NCBI GenBank assembly: GCA_900660155.1
Contig: CABFPE010000710.1
Coordinates: 125,473 to 163,831, forward strand
Reading direction: 5' to 3'
Source: Hofstenia miamia
Lineage: Eukaryota > Xenacoelomorpha > Acoela > Hofsteniidae
Length of the DNA stretch: 38,359 nt
The notes below the pieces were generated by a model. It saw only the letters and a program-made list of their open reading frames with translations. It was not told the origin of the DNA and made no database searches. Each line of letters opens with the position of its first letter. Position 1 is the stretch's first letter. This document shows, in pieces, positions 31,640-38,359 of this stretch. Position numbers and translations under genes: made by a program.

Positions 31640-32225
31640 CAGCTTCTATTCTAAGCATGGCTTAGGGTCGTGCAGTGCAATGACGTATTGTAAAAATATT
31701 CAATCATTTCTACAACTCTCCTCCAGTTCTTTCAGACTGCTTCAGACACAGTAGTTCAAATGAGTTTAATCAACATTTGATTAAATCACTCCACCAAACC
31801 ATTTGTTTGGGGTGGTATGCATTTGTGGTTTCATTTAAGATCACAGGCTGTTTTGTAACCTCATTCATTACTTTCACATTGGCCCTACATAAGAATCCAC
31901 TCCTTCATAATGTGGTCAGCTACCCTACTATCCATGGGGATGAACCATGTGTACTTAGTGAATGGTTAAAGAAGACTAGGATGTATGAATACCCCTCGTC
32001 CTTTGCTAGCTGTTCTACGTTGATGTGCACAACTTTGTTAGGTAATTCTGCTGTCATGCACTTGAGCTCAGTGTGCTCTTCCAGGAAATGGTGGTGACTC
32101 TTCAGTAGACAGGTCTTACACTTAACAATGACGTCCAATACAGCTGATCTGATGCTGATGGTGATGTACCAAATGATACAAGTTGCTCCCCACTCATGCA
32201 CACGCCTTACCAAATCATGTCAATA
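31640..32225 (-). pseudogene. Integrase region of the Ty3/gypsy fossil
   Basis: Minus-strand fragments contain the HHCC-type zinc-binding pattern of retroviral-type integrases near 32100-32220 (ending CKTCL), a core-domain-like GYSYILVFF near 31970, and the AYHPQTNGLVE-type signature near 31800. Part of the broken element; no function expected. Confidence 0.75.
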
Positions 32226-32649
32226 ATACTCAGGTACTACTAGGCAATTGTTCCTGCTCTTTGAGTAGAGTAGCCAACTACTGTTTAATTTCTAATTACA
32301 CTTGTTAAAGTAGCACAGGGTGGTCAAGCTGAGATTATGATGGGACTCCTAGATCTTCCAAATAATCTGACTTAGGATTTTAACATCTCTTTGCTTCTTG
32401 ATGATGTCCCATTTGGTAATCTCTTCCTTAATGAGAATGGGCAAGATGGTGTGTCCTTGTTGATTGGCATTGAGTAAGTTGTACTTGGTGCTTGGGATGG
32501 AGCTGAAGTAACTTTCCAGCTTGTTTCCTTAATCAGTGCTCATAGCTAGGCAGCTTGGTTCAGTAATCTGCATTCATTTGCAGCTTTCATTCAAGTACTC
32601 TATCCAATTAGCAACTATGTTTGATCAATCTCCAGAGTATTTCTTGAGC

Positions 32650-33520
32650 CATGCAAAAGTCTTGTTGTCCATTCACACCAGAAGTGCTTTCCTAATAGAA
32701 AATATCAAATTTTCCAGAGGGATTTGACTAAGGGAATCATCACAGTCTTTGAGGCTCTGTAGTTTTTCTCTGGCAGATACAGCTTCCAGCTTAACTACTG
32801 CATGCGGAGCTCCTTTCCTTTGTGTATGCCATTTATGGCCACAGTTCTCGCATTGCAGTCTACCACAAATTCCAGTTTGTAGTTGGGATAGCTCAAACTT
32901 GTTGACTTTCTTAGCTCATTCTTAAGTTTGTTCAATTTGCTCTGTTCCTCCCATGTCCATTTAATCTCAATGTCCTTCTATAACAGCTTAATGATGCATT
33001 TGGTCTTCTTGGCCAGCACAGGGACAAATATCATATAGTAGTTGAGGAAACCCATTAGTTGCTAGACATCCTTCTTACACTTAGGGGCCTCCACACTGGA
33101 AACTGCATCACAGGCATTGTTCTTTATCATGATCCTGCCAGAGCTCACTAAGCATCCCAAAAAATCAAACACTTGTTACCATTTGTCTTTGGTCAGCTTT
33201 ATTTAAAACTCCTAGTGCTTACTGAAAAGTGCCCAAGTTATTTCAGAGCCTAAACACCCTATATATCCACTTGTACAGTCCATATGGGGGTAGCATAGGC
33301 ATCTGCCAATAGACTTTGCACAAATCAAGGCATATAAAATACTGGTATTTGCTTGCTTCATATAAAAGATCTTCTATGTGCAGTAATGGGTATGCATCCT
33401 TCTTGGTAATATTGTTCAAACTTTTTAAATCAATACACAGTTGATATCTGTTACATTGCTTGATGAAAATAGTGGGAGCATCATAAGGACTCTTGCTCCT
33501 TCATATACAGTTGGCAATTA
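32650..33520 (-). pseudogene. Reverse transcriptase and RNase H region of the Ty3/gypsy fossil
   Basis: Minus-strand motifs in order: APTIFIKQ near 33470, LCIDLKS near 33430, ITKKDAYPLL near 33395, CLDLCK.YWQMPM near 33305, the thumb-like GFLNYY near 33040, then RNase H-like sequence around 32700-32900. This is the usual order for Ty3/gypsy pol. The region is broken. Confidence 0.8.
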
Positions 33521-34369
33521 AGTCATTCAGAATCTGCTTGTATTCACTTTTCATGTTCTTGGCTACTCACTTGGCCAGTAGCCTAATTGGTTTGGCTGTA
33601 GAAGTACAGATGGCATGCTCCTTTGACAATAGGTTTTCCAATGCTGATAGAACCATAGTTGAAGACAATGCCATTACATTCATAAGTAGCTCACAGCTGC
33701 TTACATTTGTTCTTGCTGAGATTTAGGTGGGACTCCCTGCTCACACAAGGGGCAACTACCTCTGGATGACTATTGGGGAGGTTGTGGATAGCAGTTAGGA
33801 TGGCTGGGCCTGCAACTTCCTCCAACTGAACCTGAACAGCAATTACAGTGACTTAGTATGTTTTGATTTTAGCAATCTCTTTGAGTTCTTTAGGACAGTA
33901 ACACTAGCTCATCCTTTCCACATAGAGCATATATTGAGATTGAAGATGATGCACCACATTACAGGTCTGCTATGTCTGGCAATCATTATGTCCCCTTCAA
34001 AATCACACTCAGTGGCCTCTAGCCTGATTCTTTTCCAGTGAAAGAGTTTGATGGTTATAACATCCAGCAGTTGCAGTGTTAGTATGATATTAGCCACAGT
34101 TCTAAGTTCTTCATTCATGGACTCAGATATTGTATTATATTTTTTTAGTCAATAACTTCCAAAAAATCTCCACCTGAGATTATATCACATGGCAAATTTT
34201 TGTCCACAGTATTGATGATGGCCAGATTGACTTTTATCTTTCCTTAATTAACTTTAATAACAACTTCATTGATAATGCCTCAAATCATGATGTGTTACCT
34301 CAAAGCATACATTAGTTGATACCATGCAGGTTCTACCTGATCTTGAGTGATACCCACCTTTTGGCAACA

Positions 34370-34450
34370 GTTGTCAGTAAGTATGGAGGCTAATGCTCCA
34401 GTATCAGCAGTGGCATATACTTTCATCCCATTAAATTGACTTGCAGCATG
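34370..34450 (-). pseudogene. Aspartic protease motif of the Ty3/gypsy fossil
   Basis: The minus strand reads VYATADTGALASIL, the DTGA active-site signature of retroviral-type proteases. It lies between the zinc knuckle and RT, as expected. Confidence 0.7.
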
Positions 34451-34639
34451 TTTCTTTTCATTAAGCTTGTCACCACAAGAATGTCATGTGCTCAGTTACC
34501 AGGAGACAGCACTCCTTCTAGTTTAGAGCAAGGCAATCTTCTTCTAATGATCAATCTGGTCTGTTTCCACTATCAAAATTGTCTTGGGCAAATTCCGCAC
34601 CTAAGTAAAAACTTTTGCCAGGCTCAATCAAATTGATTA

Positions 34640-34705
34640 CTTGACTGCAGTCACTCCTTACATGCCCCCTTTGGCCAAACCTTTAACATTGACAAATAGA
34701 TTCCA
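34640..34705 (-). pseudogene. Gag zinc-knuckle region of the Ty3/gypsy fossil
   Basis: The minus strand carries a CxC-type start followed by GQRGHVRSDC, a recognisable remnant of the CCHC knuckle (C..C....GH....C) at the end of gag. Upstream, up to about 37400, sequence of similar composition is probably the rest of gag and the leader, without recognisable motifs. Confidence 0.6.
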
Positions 34706-37428
34706 GGACAGTTCATGGTGATATTGCACCAGACTTCATAATGGGAACAGACTTATTCACACTTCCCCTAGACAAAGGGGGATCTTTCCTGACAGGAGAC
34801 CAGATGCCTCATTGAAATTTGGAGATGTCCTTATCTATTTGCTGAGTGTTATGCACCAGATATATGATACTGATTGATTTTTGGATTAGCATGGAAAGGT
34901 TGTTCTCTTGATTGCATTTTAGTTTCTTTTACTGCTGGATAGCCAGGGGAAACTATAACACACATATGAAAATAGATCAAGCAAAGAATACTTGGGAGAA
35001 GTCCTGCTTAAGTGAAAGTGGTGTTCTACCTGAGTGATAAAATTATGAGCATCATCACCCTTCTTAGACTTCAGTGTTACTTAATGTGTGGAGCTCTGTA
35101 GTGGTCTTCAAAATATCAAACCAACAGTTGATAGTCAGACTTAATTCACTTGTCCAGCATCATGTATTTATTGTACACCAATCCTTGAAGGTACAGCAGA
35201 AACTGAACAACAGTGCCTTACTGGCTTACATGTTGTTTCATAGTTAATTCAAGAAAGAAATAACCATTCTTTGAAGGATTGAGACACTTCATTGTTTTTC
35301 CTGGTGAACTTGGAAAGCACTGTGTGCTTATTACTCACCAATGGTGAACTAAAGGGGAAGCATTGAGTCAGAGAATTGTGGATCTTTGGAAGTCTTCAGC
35401 TTCAGAATAGAATTAATGAATTGGCTGGTGGTGCTCAGGGGCATGCTGCTGACAACAGGCATTGCAGTTAATGAGGCTGAAGGTAAATTGCACAACATTG
35501 ACAAAGTAGTTGGGAATTGGACAAAATTACATAAGTTGGAGTGGCTACCAACATAGTGGCTACCTGAACACAACTTAGAGATCTCAATGATGCAGGTACA
35601 GTGCTTTGAATCTGTACACTCAAGCTTACTTGCTGAACAGTTTCATTAAAGCATCATCCAAATAAAATCCAAAGAGCTGCAAATGTTGAGCAATGTCGAG
35701 AATAAGATCAAAGGAATGATGATTAGAAATATTGCATTTAGATCAATTAGATTAATTTAGATTAATTTGTATTATGCAACCAAGAAACAATATGTGTCAA
35801 AAACTTCCATTATTTTTAGCCACCATCTTGGCAGACAAGAAGTGTAAATTTGAAATCAACAGGTACTTTTCTGGATTTACAATAAATAGGAATTAAACAT
35901 TGTAAGCAATTGATAAAGATTTTTATTCAGAATTCTTATTTTGTTCTACTATAATGGTTTCTTATTTAATATGATGTTGAGCTAATCAAGTGGTGTTTAG
36001 TAGTGGTCTGGATCCATCACAGAGAAAGTGCACACCACAGCACAAAAGTGCACACAAGTTAGGTATAGGAGTTTTTCTCTTGGTTAGCTGACTAGCAATC
36101 ACTCAATACATGTATTAAAATAGTTAGCTTTGAACAAATAGTTGGATAGCCAAAACCTAGGGAATTTATTAATATTATTTTAGATCCAAATTAGTGACCC
36201 ATAAATGACTGATAAAGTGACCAAACATGTAATAACTCATAAATGTAGGTTAAGAAGCTACTTAATATTAATGCATTTATTAAAGCCAATATATTTCAGT
36301 AATGGCTACATGTAATATTAAATATGCAGCTAGTAACAAGTCAGGTTGCAAACAACAAAAAACTTTTACAAAAATAGAGTCTAAGTCGAATTGTGTCTTG
36401 TCTTGAGTATGCACTGAGCTAGGATAGGGTACACATAAGCTGCATCGATGAGCTGAGACGTGGCAGTCAACCAAACAGATACATTGAAGGATTGGCAAAA
36501 CTGGATGTGGAGATCAGCTTCAGGCAGATGCCCATTATTGATCATTGGAGAAATTGCTGCATGGCTTCATAACCTAAACAGTGAATAGTTAAACCTAGTT
36601 ATACTACATTAATGGAATTCAAAGCTAAAGCAGTATCTAGCTAAGTAAATCCCTACCCACAAAACTACAACTAGTGTTATTCAGTAACAAAAGACAAATA
36701 GTAATGGCGCCTGGTAGAGGATGTTACATCATGCATTTTGAGAATGTTTTCAGATAGCTGTTGGGATAGATGAGCTATTTTGTCAAGCCTACAGATCTCA
36801 AAAGCTTGCATAATCTTGTGAAGCTCTTGACAGAAGACCACTCCAGGGTTTACTGGTACAAAGTCTTTGTGCACAGCATCTGGCACAAATGGGTTTCAGG
36901 ATGACCATTATGTCATAAGTTCTGCCTAAGTAGCCTGCTGAACATGATCTTTCAAAAACACAACTTTCTACATTAGGAAATTGTTGGATTCCAGGAGGTC
37001 ATTTTTGTGGAGGGCCCCCATGTGAAGTTCATTGTTCAAACATCTTGAGAGTGTGATAACTGCTCCATGAGATGCTGAAGCTTGACAGCTCATTCTGAAG
37101 ATAAACTTGCAAAGTAGCAAGAAAACAAGTATCTATTAAGAACAAATCTAAAGAAAAAAAGAATAAAATTACCAAAATAACAATTTACAGATATTTGAGA
37201 ATTGAGCCTCCATGAGCAACTCCATTGCTTGACTCAAACAACCTGAATTGTGGCACTGGTGGGTAAGTAAAGCAGAAAATGAAAATTGACAGCATCATAG
37301 CCAATCTCAGAGAGGGCATCTATCAATCCAATTTGCAAAAGCACATAAGAGTAAAACAACACAGAAAAAAACCATAAACACATAAAAACCACTAGGTAAA
37401 AAACGAGAGATAAAGCTATAATCCCTAT

Positions 37429-37455
37429 GGGTTCAAGATCACATCAGGGTCTCCA
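37429..37455 (-). other. Primer-binding site, tRNA-Trp-like
   Basis: On the plus strand this reads GGGTTCAAGATCACATCAGG followed by GTCTCCA. It resembles the T-arm and acceptor 3' end of a tRNA including CCA; from memory it is closest to animal tRNA-Trp (TTCAAATCACGTCGGGGTC-type). On the minus strand TGG follows directly after a CA that would end the 5' LTR. The tRNA identity is from memory, not a search. Confidence 0.6.
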
Positions 37456-38322
37456 TGTAGAATCACAAGATTGATAAAGAATAAACCACCAATTTGGTAT
37501 TCTGAGTTGAATAAAATGGTGCTCCATAGCAATAGAACTTTAAGATAAAAACCTAATCCATCTCCAATTCCGGCAAAAAGAATGATTATTTAGATAACAA
37601 GAAGAGTTGTGTTCACTAATTCCACACAGCATTATGCCAAAGATCCATTGCAAGCAAAGTGTTTATTATGAGGAAATAATCAGTGCTGCCCTACTATGTC
37701 TTACCTTGTATTATATATCTCAATAAAGTTTATTATCCCTCGACCTACATATAGATAATAAATAAGATAAATAGTGTTGTTCAGTGAGAAATCAGAATGC
37801 ATTCCTAATATTGAGAGTATCAAGCTGATGTATGGATTGACCAATGCTATAAATAAATAACTAACACCCCCTGCCATTATACCCTTTCTTAATAAAAGTT
37901 AAAAGTAGAACAGGCAGATTGGCCATACTCAGCTAACCCATTACAGATAATCTTTTAGAAAAGTTGCATAAGACTACAGTCCTAATTAGATTAAAAGTAA
38001 AGAAACCCTAATGTTTGGGTGCAACTGGTAAGCCTAAGTGTTAAATAAAATAACATATGCTTGATGAGTTCCTCACCTCCTGCAATTTAAGTAAAAGGAT
38101 TAATAACAATTTCAACAATGAATGACCTGCAATATGAATGCCTTAGCCATATACCTAACCTTAGTTAAAGGATATACCAGTCAACTGGTCTGACATTTGG
38201 TTGCCCCTTAACTACATAGTTGAAAATTAGAAAAGCATAATTTAGTAAAAAACAAAAAAAGAGAAAATAAAAGTTAAACAGATTTACTGAAAATAAATTG
38301 AAGAAGAAATAAAATGAATAAA

Positions 38323-38328
<6 letters not shown>
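37456..38328 (-). repeat. Probable 5' LTR of the Ty3/gypsy fossil
   Basis: The inner edge is TGTAGAATC on the plus strand, so the minus-strand LTR ends GATTCTACA right next to the primer-binding site. On the minus strand a TATA-like AGATATATAA (37711-37720) is followed by AATAAA (37662-37667), in the order expected of U3-R. No second copy was found in the window, so the outer edge is only an upper bound. Confidence 0.5.

Positions 38329-38358
<30 letters not shown>
38329..38358. repeat. (TA)n microsatellite at window end
   Basis: TA run of about 30 nt reaching the end of the window. Confidence 0.9.

Positions 38359-38359
<1 letters not shown>

Larger units (their letters stand above)
31600..38328 (-). 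mobile_element. Ty3/gypsy LTR retrotransposon fossil, broken
   Basis: A minus-strand element, clearly less AT-rich than its surroundings. The order from high to low coordinates is the probable 5' LTR, a tRNA-like primer-binding site, gag region with zinc knuckle, protease, reverse transcriptase, RNase H and integrase. Protease before RT and integrase after RNase H is the Ty3/gypsy (Metaviridae) order. It is an old copy with many breaks, well over ten, and no coding capacity is likely. The low-coordinate boundary is fuzzy (about 31560-31650) and no 3' LTR was recognised, so that end may be truncated. The outer LTR edge near the final TA run is also unresolved. Confidence 0.85.

Noticed and set aside
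31777-32097. Plus-strand frame over the integrase region, and other plus-strand frames at 32536-34636
   Set aside because: They are antisense shadows of the minus-strand Ty3/gypsy element.
1-38359. tRNA or rRNA genes, CRISPR arrays, bacterial operons
   Set aside because: No cloverleaf-forming tRNA, rRNA core sequence or regularly spaced repeat array was seen. The only tRNA-like string, at 37429-37455, is the primer-binding site of the LTR element.

Overview
This is an AT-rich stretch of an animal nuclear genome, most likely an invertebrate. Genes are split by introns with GT/AG borders, non-coding DNA dominates, and (TA)n microsatellites recur. The mobile-element remains are typical of metazoans: palindromic MITEs, a hAT transposase tail, a Penelope-like GIY-YIG fragment and a Ty3/gypsy fossil. 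The species cannot be named from the sequence. A gap of exactly 1000 N (14483-15482) marks a scaffold join.

The main feature is a large spaced inverted duplication. The left arm is about 1697-8230 and carries its genes on the minus strand. The right arm is about 21963-27817 and carries them on the plus strand. A 13.7 kb spacer of unrelated DNA separates them. Hand-aligned non-coding samples are about 95-97% identical. One 543-nt exon is identical for roughly its first 440 nt.

Each arm holds two related membrane-protein genes, called B and A here. Gene B is a two-exon, four-TM protein with a short first loop. The right copy is open across a phase-0 intron and encodes 193 aa. The left copy is one base out of phase at the same junction. 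Gene A is reconstructed here from exons too short or too split to stand out: a TM1 exon (phase 1-1), a 181-codon cysteine-rich ectodomain exon (phase 1-1), a TM2 exon ending in phase 0 and, on the left only, a TM3-TM4 exon homologous to B exon 2. The phases agree throughout. A therefore looks like B with a large cysteine-rich loop in place of the short one. Neither arm keeps a complete A: the left ectodomain exon has a replaced end, the right arm lacks the TM3-TM4 exon, and a (TA)n run sits where the TM2 donor should be in both. I do not recognise the family.

The spacer (8231-21962) holds microsatellites, a hAT transposase tail (10722-10958), the gap, a MITE nested in a sibling copy (16190-16554), and a CAACGT-rich repeat (18640-18960). 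Beyond the right arm, 27818-31600 holds a terminus-like repeat near 29.8 kb and a Penelope-like fragment near 30.4-30.85 kb.

From about 31.6 kb to the window end lies an old, heavily broken Ty3/gypsy element on the minus strand. Its GC content is visibly higher than that of its surroundings. Integrase, RT/RNase H, protease and gag zinc-knuckle signals appear in the expected order. A primer-binding site resembling the 3' end of animal tRNA-Trp abuts a probable 5' LTR at 37456. No matching 3' LTR was found.
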